This document shows, in pieces, positions 1-7,354 of a stretch of 58,846 nucleotides of DNA. The stretch lies in contig CAWKAN010000039.1 in NCBI GenBank assembly GCA_963847615.1, positions 1 through 58,846 on the forward strand, in the 5' to 3' direction. The number at the start of each line of letters is the position of its first letter. Position 1 is the stretch's first letter. Source of the DNA: Palsa-883 sp963847615 (GTDB lineage: Bacteria > Pseudomonadota > Alphaproteobacteria > Acetobacterales > Acetobacteraceae). A program made the translations under genes and the position numbers. The notes beneath the pieces are model-generated. The model saw only the letters and a program-made list of their open reading frames with translations, was not told where the DNA came from and searched no databases.

Positions 1-354
1 CCACCGCGACCGGCCCCCGCGCCGCCGCAGCGGAGGCACCGCCGCCGGACGCACCGGAACCGGAAGCGGAGCTGGCGCCGGCGGCGCCCGCGGCGGCCGA
101 AGAAGCGGGCGCGGCGGCCTGGGCTGACCGGGCGGCGGCCGAGCCCGCGGGGGGCGGCGTCGGCGTGCGCCGCGCGGGCGGCATCGTGGAGCAGGGGGAT
201 GGCTGGTCGCTGGAGATCTGGCCGCCCAGGCCGCGCGCCGGCATGGCGCCCGCCCCCGCCGCGCACGACGAGCCGGCGTGGCCGACCCGGCGGCGGAGCA
301 GGCGGCGGCGGCAGACCGGCCCAGGACGCAGCGGCCGCGCCCCCGGGTCGTGGC
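1..354 (+). other. Left-edge coding-like stretch, unresolved
   Basis: The third forward frame reads as an Ala/Glu/Pro-rich acidic segment followed by the less biased stretch GIVEQGDGWSLEIWPP, so this may be the 3' part of a gene cut by the window edge. The frame decays into Arg/Gly-rich sequence after about base 240. Another frame ends in a TGA that overlaps the ATG at 355. Because the next gene is frameshifted, this stretch could also belong to it. No family was recognised. Confidence 0.25.
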
Positions 355-1629
355 ATGAGCGCCAGCGCAACGCCGCCGCAGCCAACCGCGGCGACACCCA
401 GCCGCCCCCCACCGGGCCCCGCCGTGCGGAGCGCGGACGCGGGCCGGCAGCCCGTGCCTCGGGCTGGCGATGGCGAACGGCCGCTGCCGCCTGCACGGCG
501 GGGCTCAGCACCGGGCCGCGCACCGCCGCCGGCCTGGCGCGGATGATCGCGGCGAAGACCACGCACGGCCGTTACGCGATGAGCGGGGCGGCGCAGCGGA
601 CGGAGCAGCGCTATTTCCGGGCGCTGGTGGTGCGGACCCGGCTGACGTGCCGCGGCGCATCGGCTGCGGCCGTATTTGCCGGCCGAGGCGGCGGCGCGGC
701 TGGAGACGGTGCCGGTGGAGCTGCTGCCGCCGAAGCACCCCTCGCAGGTGGCGTGGGAGGCGCTGCACGCAACGACCCCATGCGCGTGCCCGGCGCCCGC
801 GCGCGGGACGGGGCGGCGGCGCGCGGCGCGGGCGCGGGCTGCGGCGGCCGGCGGAAGCGCCGACGCCGCCGCGGCGGTGGCGCTGCGCGGCCGGGCGGCC
901 GAGCGGGCCGCGGCGCGGGTCGAGGCGGCAACGCAGGCGGCGTGGCGGGCGGCGATCGCGGCGGCCCTCGGGGCGAAGCGCGCGGCACGGGCGGCAGCGC
1001 GCGCCGCGCGCGGTTCGAGCAACGACCCCATGCAAGGCGCGGCGGTGCGGCACCGGGCGCGCAGTTCGCGCAACGACCCCATGCGCGGCGCGCCGGCGGC
1101 GGCGCCGGCGGGGCAGCAGACGGGCGAGGCGGTCGGCTGGGCGCCTGGATCGCCCGGGCTGGCGGAGGCCCTGGCGCGCGAGGTGATGCTGCGTCAGCTG
1201 CGCGCGGCATTGGCGGCGCGCGGCAACAACCCCATGCAAGGCGCGGGAGCGGGGCGCCAAGCGGGCACGCCGCGCAACGACCCCATGCAAGGCGCGGCGC
1301 GGGGCGCGCCGGCGGAGGCGCCGGTGGGGGCGGGGCGGGCGTTGCTGCTCGGCGGCACGAAGCTGGCGCGGACCTGGCAGCCGCCGGTGGCCGAGCTCCT
1401 CGCCGCGCGGTTCGGGCCGCCGGCGGTGGCGGGGTGGCCGGGGCCGCTGGCGCCGCCGCCGGGGATCGCGGCGATGCCGGGTGGCGATTGCGCGCAACGA
1501 CCCTATGCGTGGGCGGTGGGTGGCGGCGGGGGAGGGGCGGGCCGGGCAGCCACGGGTGTGCTTGCTGCACCAAGGCAAGCCGTGGATGCCGGCATGCGCC
1601 GGCATGACGGTGGGGATGCGCCGGCGTGA
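355..1629 (+). pseudogene. HGGxSTG-domain protein gene, frameshifted and repeat-filled
   Basis: Three consecutive frames carry one protein. Frame 2 gives CGARTRAGSPC then NGRCRLHGG. One base later, frame 3 gives LSTGPRTAAGLARMIAAKT then GRYAMSGAAQRTEQRYFRAL. After another shift near 650, frame 1 gives RLRPYLPAEAAARLETVPVE and stays open to the TGA at 1627-1629. CGA...C...GRC.LHGG.STGPRT is the hallmark of HGGxSTG-domain proteins, a small, often phage-associated family of unknown function with a Cys/His cluster. Each change fits a single inserted base. The frame-1 part carries in-frame copies of the 'NDPMQGA' repeat (about 1019, 1070, 1225, 1275), so the tail is probably expanded by repeats. 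The start at 355 is uncertain. Confidence 0.55.
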
Positions 1630-1850
1630 CGGGGGCATGCGCCGGGGTGACGGTGGGCATGCGCCGGCATGACGGTGGGCATGCGCCGGCATGACGGTGG
1701 GGATGCGCCGGCGTGACGGGGGCATGCGCCGGGGTGACGGTGGGCATGCGCCGGCATGACGGTGGGCATGCGCCGGCATGACGATGGGGGTGGCGGCGCG
1801 GGGATCGCGGCGGGGCCGGGTGGCGATTGCGCGCAACGACCCTATGCGGG
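767..1850. repeat. Seven dispersed copies of a GCAACGACCCCATGC motif
   Basis: Near-identical copies of GCAACGACCCCATGC, often followed by AAGGCG, lie near 769, 1019, 1071, 1224, 1275, 1494 and 1833. One copy is GCAACAACCCCATGCAA, and the last two read CCCTATGC. The reverse complement of the same core opens every unit of the 129-bp array at 52.8-54.2 kb. A direct repeat of about 75 bp containing the motif (about 1465-1540 and 1799-1880) brackets the minisatellite. Confidence 0.75.
1594..1789. repeat. Minisatellite, 21-22 bp units with an 87-bp higher-order repeat
   Basis: ATGCGCCGGC recurs at 1594, 1616, 1637, 1659, 1681, 1703, 1724, 1746 and 1768. Bases 1616-1702 are repeated at 1703-1789 as an 87-bp block. 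The unit is the core of a common proteobacterial extragenic palindrome (read as PACAGMT in one frame) that appears to have been tandemly amplified. Every frame is low complexity and no gene is supported between 1630 and 2063. Confidence 0.8.
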
Positions 1851-1950
1851 GCGGCGGGGGACGGCGGGGGAGGGGCGGTTGGGGCCGGCGTCCCGGCGAT
1901 GAGGGCGGTGCCACGAGAACCTCCCTCACCCGCGTCGCAAGGGCTCCGCG

Positions 1951-2024
1951 ACCCCCGGGTCAAGCCCGGGGGCAGGCCTTGGTCCGCTCTTCGCGGCCCA
2001 AGCCCGCGAAGGGCGGACGAGGTG
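1951..2024. repeat. Two REP-like palindromes downstream of the GGT-family gene
   Basis: CCCCCGGGTCAAGCCCGGGGG forms a near-perfect hairpin. It is followed by a second palindrome pairing TCCGC..TTCGCGG with CCCGCGAAGGGCGGA. The second resembles the core of the large hairpin at 13.7 kb. It lies 40-110 bases past the stop of the minus-strand gene and could act as a terminator or mRNA stabiliser. Confidence 0.55.
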
Positions 2025-2063
2025 TTGGGGGGGCGGGGAGCCTCGGGTTTACCGGCGGCGCCG

Positions 2064-3755
2064 TCAGATCGCGATCGCGTAGGCCGGCCGCCGCGGGTCC
2101 GCCCCCGCCGCCAGCAGCCCGGATGTCGGATCGGTCAGGATCACCTCCACCGAGCCGGCCAGCCAGGTCCAGTCCGGCCAGTCCTGCACGTCGTGCCCGC
2201 GCGCCGCCAGCGCCGCCCGGGTGGCCGGATCGATCCGCCCCTCGATCGCCAGCCGCCCGGGGAAATACTCGAACGGCGCGAAGGATGACGGGAACGAGTA
2301 GCTCGCCACCCGCGGCGCCTCGATCGCGTCCTGCACCTCCATGCCGAAATGCAGGATGTTCAGCATCACCTGCAGCATCGCCTGGGTCTGCACGTCGCCG
2401 CCCGGGGTGCCGAACGGCATCACCCCGCCGTCGCGCGTCACCACCATCGCCGGGTTGGGCGTCAGCCGCGGCCGCTTGCCCGGCGCCACGCCGGCCGGGT
2501 GGCGCGGGTCGGGCCGGCTCTGCGAGCCGCGGCCGGACGGCGTGATGCCCAGCCCGGGCACCACCGGCACGTTGCCCGAGCCGTCCGACGGCGTCGCGCT
2601 GAACGCGTTGCCCCAGCGGTCCACCGCGCAGCAATACGAGGTGTCCGCCTCGACCTTCGGCAGCTCGGCCGCCGCCGCGGCGGGCGGCGTGGCGGGGCGG
2701 TCGAGCGGCGCCGGCATCTGGCCGAACGCGCGGTCGTCGCGCACCGCGCCGGCGCGCCGGGCGATGGTGGCGGGGTCCAGCAGGTGGTCGATCGGTACGT
2801 CGATGAAGGCCGGGTCGCCGAAGTGGTATTCGCGGTCGGCCATCGACAGGTTCAGGCACTCGACGAGGCGGTGCAGGTAGTCCGGTGAATTATGCGCCAG
2901 CCCGTCGATCCCGACCCGCTCCAGCAGCGCCAGCGCCTGCTGCAAGGCCGGCCCCTGGCACCACGGGCCGCAGGTGACCAGCGTGTGGCCGCGCCAGTCC
3001 CGTTGCACCACCGGTTCGATCGGGGAGCGGTATGCCGCCAGGTCGTCGGCCGCCAGGTAGCCGCCCTGCTGCTGCTGGAAGCGCACGATCTCGCGGGCGA
3101 TGTCGCCGCGATAGAACGCGTCATGCGCCGCCGCCAGCCCGGCCAGCCGGTCGGCCCCGGCGGCGCGGTCCTGGTCGGCCATGAACTGCATGGTGCGCGC
3201 CAGGTCGGCCTGCACGAATTTTTCCCCCGGCTGCGGCACGCGCCCGCCGGGCAGGAAGATCGCCGTGTTGGACGCCCAGCGGCGATACTCGGGTGCATGC
3301 GCGGCGATCGAGGCGGCCAGCAGCGGATAGACCGAGAACCCCTCGGCGGCGAAGCGGATCGCCGGCGCGGCGACCTCGGCGAAGCGCAGCGTGCCGTGCC
3401 GGCGCAGCGCGGTGATCCAGGCGTCCGGCGCGGCGGGCACCACGGTGCGCAGCACGCCGTCGGGGATGTTTCCGCCGTGCTCGCGCATGAACAGGTCGGC
3501 CGGCAGCCGCTTTGGCCACCAGCCGAGGCCGGCGATGCTCTCCACCGTGCCGTCGGCGAGGCGGAGCAGGATCGGCGCCACGCCGGCGAAATTCACCAGG
3601 TCGGGCTGCAATACCCCGAGCGCGATGCCGGCGGCGCAGCCGGCGTCGATGGCGTTGCCGCCGGCCTCCAGCATGGCGAAGCCGGCCGCGGCGGCGAGGT
3701 AGTGGCCGGCCGAGACCGCGTGGCGCGTGCCGCAGATGGTCGGACGATGGGACAT
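2064..3755 (-). CDS. Gamma-glutamyltransferase family protein
   Basis: A 563-residue member of the Ntn-hydrolase GGT family, which cleaves gamma-glutamyl bonds (glutathione and related compounds) or acts as an acylase. The start MSHRPTICGTRHAVSAGH fits homologues, which begin right before this motif; the longer upstream reading is Arg-rich and unlike the family. Diagnostic parts are GGNAIDAGCAAG near residue 45 and the autoprocessing/catalytic Thr at about residue 372 in TSYCCAVDRWGNAFSATPSD. PFGTPGGD follows near 450. No clear signal peptide is seen, so it may be cytoplasmic. It stands alone, divergent from mazEF. Its substrate cannot be read from the sequence. Confidence 0.9.
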   Translation of the reverse strand: MSHRPTICGTRHAVSAGHYLAAAAGFAMLEAGGNAIDAGCAAGIALGVLQPDLVNFAGVAPILLRLADGTVESIAGLGWWPKRLPADLFMREHGGNIPDGVLRTVVPAAPDAWITALRRHGTLRFAEVAAPAIRFAAEGFSVYPLLAASIAAHAPEYRRWASNTAIFLPGGRVPQPGEKFVQADLARTMQFMADQDRAAGADRLAGLAAAHDAFYRGDIAREIVRFQQQQGGYLAADDLAAYRSPIEPVVQRDWRGHTLVTCGPWCQGPALQQALALLERVGIDGLAHNSPDYLHRLVECLNLSMADREYHFGDPAFIDVPIDHLLDPATIARRAGAVRDDRAFGQMPAPLDRPATPPAAAAAELPKVEADTSYCCAVDRWGNAFSATPSDGSGNVPVVPGLGITPSGRGSQSRPDPRHPAGVAPGKRPRLTPNPAMVVTRDGGVMPFGTPGGDVQTQAMLQVMLNILHFGMEVQDAIEAPRVASYSFPSSFAPFEYFPGRLAIEGRIDPATRAALAARGHDVQDWPDWTWLAGSVEVILTDPTSGLLAAGADPRRPAYAIAI

Positions 3756-3931
3756 GGCGGGCGAACTCCCTGCAGGGGCGGGCGTCGTCGGGGGACCACC
3801 GAAGCCTGCGGCAAGCCGCGCGCCGCGTCCAGCGCGTCGCGGCTTGGGCCCGGCTGGACGGTTGGAGCGCCCCTGCCGGTTCAATGCGGAGGCTGCCAGG
3901 TTCCGGCAAGCGCTTGCTGGCAGGCGGCGAT

Positions 3932-3944
3932 TATACTATGTATA
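3932..3944. promoter_or_regulatory. Palindromic operator/promoter candidate upstream of mazEF
   Basis: TATACTATGTATA is a perfect 5-3-5 palindrome in an AT-rich island, 26 bases upstream of the mazE ATG. Toxin-antitoxin operons are normally autorepressed through such palindromes by the antitoxin, so this is the likely MazE/MazEF site. AGGAGG at 3959-3964 is the ribosome binding site. Confidence 0.55.
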
Positions 3945-3969
3945 TCCAGCGTGGCATCAGGAGGCCAGG

Positions 3970-4209
3970 ATGGCGGTGACATTGCAGAAGTGGGGTAACA
4001 GCGTCGGCGTCCGGTTGCCCAAACCCATGCTGGAGCAAGTCGGCCTGCGGGAGGGCGCGCAGGTTAACGTGGTGGTCGAAGGCGACCATCTGGTGATCCG
4101 GCGCAAGCGGCTGAGGCTCGCCGACCTGCTGGCACAATGCAAGCCGGAGAACCGGCCGGATCCGATTGATTGGGGGCCGGACGTCGGACGCGAAATCATC
4201 CGTGAGTGA
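3970..4209 (+). CDS. mazE: MazE-type antitoxin (AbrB/SpoVT fold)
   Basis: A 79-residue protein with an N-terminal swapped-hairpin AbrB domain (LQKWGNSVGVRLPKPML, then VVVEGDHLVIRR) and a C-terminal tail (WGPDVGREIIRE) of the kind that threads into MazF. It neutralises the toxin encoded just downstream and probably binds the palindrome upstream. The start follows a strong AGGAGG at 6-bp spacing. The stop lies 8 bases inside the next gene, so the pair is translationally coupled. Confidence 0.9.
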   Translation: MAVTLQKWGNSVGVRLPKPMLEQVGLREGAQVNVVVEGDHLVIRRKRLRLADLLAQCKPENRPDPIDWGPDVGREIIRE

Positions 4210-4543
4210 CGCGTATATTCCCGATCGTGGCGATTTCGCGCGGCTGGTACTCGATCCGTACACGGGCCGAGAGCAGGGCGGCGAGCGACCGGTGCTGGTG
4301 TTGAGCCCCCAGGGTTTCAGCATGGCCACGGGCTATGCGCTGGTGGCGCCGGTTACGCGGACCGTTCGCGATTGGCCGTTCGAGGTGGTGATCGGCCCAG
4401 GCCTGCGGGTTTCGGGCGTGGTTTTGGCAGACCAGACGAGAAGCGTCGATTTTGCTGCCCGCCACGCGCGGTTTCTTGGCAAGGCGTCGCCGGAGCTTCT
4501 GGAGCAGGTTTTGGCCCGCGTCGCCAGTCTGCTTGAGACCTGA
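4202..4543 (+). CDS. mazF: MazF-type endoribonuclease toxin
   Basis: A 113-residue PemK/MazF toxin starting at the GTG within the end of mazE (MSDAYIPDRGDFARLVLDP). Family marks are the N-terminal PDRGD, GGERPVLVLSP with the conserved Arg-Pro, YALVAPVTRTVRDWPFEV, and the VSGVVLADQTRSVDF strand. MazF toxins cut single-stranded RNA at short motifs. The pair forms a complete class II toxin-antitoxin operon. The longer reading from 4166 overlaps mazE too far to be preferred. Confidence 0.9.
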   Translation: MSDAYIPDRGDFARLVLDPYTGREQGGERPVLVLSPQGFSMATGYALVAPVTRTVRDWPFEVVIGPGLRVSGVVLADQTRSVDFAARHARFLGKASPELLEQVLARVASLLET

Positions 4544-4619
4544 ACTCTCCTTGAAACCTGAACGTGCCGTACCCCCGTGCCGCACGGACGGTCGACCAAC
4601 CCGGCCCGGGCGGCCCGGC

Positions 4620-5975
4620 TCAGCCGAGCGGCGGGGCCTGCATCAGGCCCTCGCGCGACTCGCCGGTCCGCACGCTGCCGTGGCCGTACTGCGGATTGCC
4701 GAACGGCACGAAGCTCCAGCCGAACGTCACCTGGTCGGACCGCTCGGCGGCCTGGATGCTCGGCAGGATCAGCGCCACCCCGGCCAGGCTGCGATGCCGC
4801 CGCGCGCGCTGCCGCATGGTCTGGTCCAATCCGGCGAGCACGGCCGGATCGATCGTCCGGCGCGCCGCGCCGACCGAGACCACCAGGAACCCGGGCTGGC
4901 GCGGGTTGATCCGCGCCTGGCTGGCGATCAGCGCGTCGATCGCCGCGGCGCGCGCGGTTGCCGGGCTGGCATCCGCCCCACCCGGCCAGTCGAACCGGTC
5001 GAACCGGCGCACCACCACCGGCAGCCGCTCGGTCGGGCCGGTTTCGATGTGGAAGCCGTCGATCGGGGCATCGCCGCTATGCGGCGTGGGACCAACTGCG
5101 CCGCTATGCGGCGTGGGACCAACATCGCCGCTGTGCGGCGTGGGACCAACTCCGCCGCTGGGCGGCGTGGGACCAACTCCGCCGCTGGGCGGCGTGGGAC
5201 CAATCCCGCTGCCCGGCTGCGCGAAGCCGATCCGGTTGCCGTCGGCGGCGACGCAGCGGGCCGCGGCGAACACCGCAAGCGCGTGGATGGAGAACCCGCT
5301 CTGCGCCACGCTGGCCGCCATCGCCGGAAACCGCGGGTGCTGCGACCAGACCAGGGGAAACTCCCGGAACGCGCCGAGGATCATCGCGGCGACCGCGTCC
5401 GGCTCCTTGGCCAGGCACCACCAGCCGGGCCGGCCGACGCCGTCCTCCAACTGTGCCAGCGCCCAGGCCAGCGGCAACCGCCCCAGCCCCGCCGCCTCGT
5501 CCGCAGCCGCCACCGCGCGGCGATGTGCGTCCAGTTGCCCGCCGCTCAGCCGGTCATACTCGGCCGCTGCGGCGGCGAGGGTGGCCGCCGACATCTCGAA
5601 CGGCGCGGCCGGCAGCGCGTGCGGCGCGCTCAGCCGATCGACGCGAGCCAACTCGTCGCGGTCGGCCAGCACCAGGCCCGGCGCCAGGACCAGCGGTTCG
5701 GCCACCGCCATGCGGTTGCGCTCGACCACGCGCACCCCTTGCGGCAGCTCCTGGCCCTTCGGCAGTCCCGGCGTGACGGTGACGGCGCCGCAGGCCGCGC
5801 ACTCGATGCCGATGGCCAGCAATGCCCCTGGCCGGTTGCCGCGCACCAGGGTCGAGCCGGCGCAGCGGCAGAGCAGATCGTCCGCGCCGCCGCCGACGAA
5901 GACCGGGGCCTCGCCGAGCTGGCGGAAATGCGGCGCCGGGCCCGGGCCGGTGGTCAGAACAGCCCCTCCAGCCAC
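4620..5975 (-). CDS. Conserved hypothetical protein with internal VGPTPPSGG repeats
   Basis: A 451-residue protein of no recognised family. The N-terminal part has cysteines (LCRC at about 35, ECAAC at about 60) and hydrophobic strands (GALLAIGI). The middle is helical and Ala-rich with a PGWWCLAKEPDAVAAMILGA segment. The C-terminal part (FDRFDWPGG ... FLVVSVG) is ordered. About residues 255-300 are five copies of a 9-residue VGPTPxSGx repeat from the DNA minisatellite at 5084-5218; the reading frame stays open through it. Its 5' end overlaps the 3' end of the bamF-like gene by 22 bases, so it may end the ileS-lspA-bamF transcription unit. Confidence 0.5.
   Translation of the reverse strand: MAGGAVLTTGPGPAPHFRQLGEAPVFVGGGADDLLCRCAGSTLVRGNRPGALLAIGIECAACGAVTVTPGLPKGQELPQGVRVVERNRMAVAEPLVLAPGLVLADRDELARVDRLSAPHALPAAPFEMSAATLAAAAAEYDRLSGGQLDAHRRAVAAADEAAGLGRLPLAWALAQLEDGVGRPGWWCLAKEPDAVAAMILGAFREFPLVWSQHPRFPAMAASVAQSGFSIHALAVFAAARCVAADGNRIGFAQPGSGIGPTPPSGGVGPTPPSGGVGPTPHSGDVGPTPHSGAVGPTPHSGDAPIDGFHIETGPTERLPVVVRRFDRFDWPGGADASPATARAAAIDALIASQARINPRQPGFLVVSVGAARRTIDPAVLAGLDQTMRQRARRHRSLAGVALILPSIQAAERSDQVTFGWSFVPFGNPQYGHGSVRTGESREGLMQAPPLG
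5084..5218. repeat. 27-bp minisatellite, five in-frame copies
   Basis: GCGTGGGACCAAC recurs at 5084, 5111, 5138, 5165 and 5192, exactly 27 bases apart, with the palindromic linker CGCCGCTATGCGGCG varying between copies. Because 27 is a multiple of three, all reading frames pass through, and the host gene gains nine residues per copy. Confidence 0.9.
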
Positions 5976-6556
5976 CCCTTCCGGCGCGGCTGGATGATCG
6001 GCGTGTCGCCCGAGTCCTGCGAGCGTCCGAGGGCCGCGTTCTCCCGAATCCGCTGCGCCTCCTTCTGCGGATCGACGGCGATCCCGGCGGGCGGGGTCTC
6101 ACGCCAGAACATCAGAGTGTCGACGAAACTCGCGTTCTGCTGCGCCGCGCTCGCCGCCTCGCCGTTGATCTGGGCACGGATATTCGCCGGCGCCGGCGGG
6201 CCCGCGGCCTGCACCAGGGCCGATTGGCCGGCGCTGGGCTGGCCGGTCGGCACGCCGGTCAGCGCGGTCTGCGGCACCAGCGCCTGCTGCGCCTGCTGCG
6301 CCTCCGACATCTGCTGCGGGCGCGGCGCGCCGGGCTCGGGCGGGTGCACGTTGAAGTCGGGCGGCATCGACAGCGGCACCTGGGTGGTGACGGCGAACTC
6401 GTCCGGCGCGTCGCGCGTCAGCCCGAAGTTGCGTGACAGGTCGGCGCCACTGCCGCAGCCGGCCAACACCAGCGCGGCCAGCGCGAGCGTGCCCAAAGCC
6501 GGCACGGGACTGGTGGTGCGACGCGATACGGGCGGCTTCAGCGGCGAATGAGGCAT
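5954..6556 (-). CDS. bamF: DUF3035 lipoprotein, BamF-like
   Basis: A 200-residue lipoprotein starting at MPHSPLKPP, with a signal peptide ending in LVLAGCGSG (lipobox LAGC, acylated Cys near 33). The diagnostic DUF3035 motif follows: FGLTRDAPDEFAVTTQVPLS then MPPDF. The tail has FVDTLMFWRE and ends KGWLEGLF. In alphaproteobacteria this family sits next to lspA and has been named BamF as an outer-membrane assembly accessory. The lspA and ileS neighbours match that layout. A start 12 codons upstream (6592) is possible. Confidence 0.85.
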   Translation of the reverse strand: MPHSPLKPPVSRRTTSPVPALGTLALAALVLAGCGSGADLSRNFGLTRDAPDEFAVTTQVPLSMPPDFNVHPPEPGAPRPQQMSEAQQAQQALVPQTALTGVPTGQPSAGQSALVQAAGPPAPANIRAQINGEAASAAQQNASFVDTLMFWRETPPAGIAVDPQKEAQRIRENAALGRSQDSGDTPIIQPRRKGWLEGLF

Positions 6557-6798
6557 GGCGGTTTCCTTAGCCTTCTGGCGGAGCGACGGCAAGGCGCCGG
6601 ATCAAGGCGCCGGACCACTGCGGCAAGCCGGCAACCTGGCCGTCCCGGGGTGCTCGCGGCGGGCCGGGCGCCGGGCCGGTCTGGCGGGGAGCGCGCGGCC
6701 GACCATGCGCTGCCCGGATCGCAGATCCATGCCGCAGCATGCAAGACGACACGTGCCCGACGACCAAGACCTGACGAAGGCGGCACGCGGCCAGCCAC
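6557..6798. other. Gap between lspA and the bamF-like gene
   Basis: 242 bases with no convincing reading frame, hairpin or promoter. Confidence 0.4.
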
Positions 6799-7299
6799 CT
6801 ACCGCGGCGCCTGGTCGGCCGGTGCGCGGCGCGGCCACTGGCTGTCGATGATCAGCGCCATCACGCCGCAGACGATCGCCGCGTCGGCAAGGTTGAACAC
6901 ATACCAGTGCCAGTTCCCCAGATGCGCGTCGATGAAGTCGACGACCCAGCCGAAGCGCAGCCGGTCGATGACGTTGCCGATCGCCCCCCCCGCGATGGCG
7001 CCCAGCGCGATCGCCGCCAGCCGGGTTTCCGCCCGCCGCAACCAGACCCCGAGCGCCACCACGACGCCGATCGCCACCCCGGCCAGCAGCAAGTGGCCCC
7101 AGGCGCCAAACCCGGTCAGCAGACCGAAGGTGACGCCGCGGTTGCGCACCATGGCCAGGTTGAGCACCGGGGCGAGCACGATCTGGCCACCGCGGGGCAG
7201 GTCGGTGCGCGACAGGATCGCCCATTTGCTCGCCTGGTCGGCGAGCAGCACCAGCACGGCGGCGAGCAGCCCGGTGCGGAGATACCGATCGCGGGTCAT
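6799..7299 (-). CDS. lspA: Lipoprotein signal peptidase (signal peptidase II)
   Basis: A 166-residue inner-membrane aspartyl protease that removes the signal peptide of prolipoproteins. Four membrane helices are visible. Conserved blocks are DQASKWAIL near 23, the NLAMVRNRGVTFGLL box, the first catalytic Asp in GAIGNVIDRLRFGWVVDFID, and the second in FNLADAAIVCGV. The start MTRDRYLRTG precedes the first helix directly. Placed between ileS and the bamF-like gene, it would process the latter's lipobox. Confidence 0.95.
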   Translation of the reverse strand: MTRDRYLRTGLLAAVLVLLADQASKWAILSRTDLPRGGQIVLAPVLNLAMVRNRGVTFGLLTGFGAWGHLLLAGVAIGVVVALGVWLRRAETRLAAIALGAIAGGAIGNVIDRLRFGWVVDFIDAHLGNWHWYVFNLADAAIVCGVMALIIDSQWPRRAPADQAPR

Positions 7300-7354
7300 C
7301 CCCCCGGCCTCGCGCGGGCCGGTCCGGCGCGCATGCCGGCTCCGCATCCTGGGC

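Noticed and set aside
1503..1769. Short frames reading PAHAH or PACAGMT repeats.
   Set aside because: These are translations of the minisatellite, not genes.
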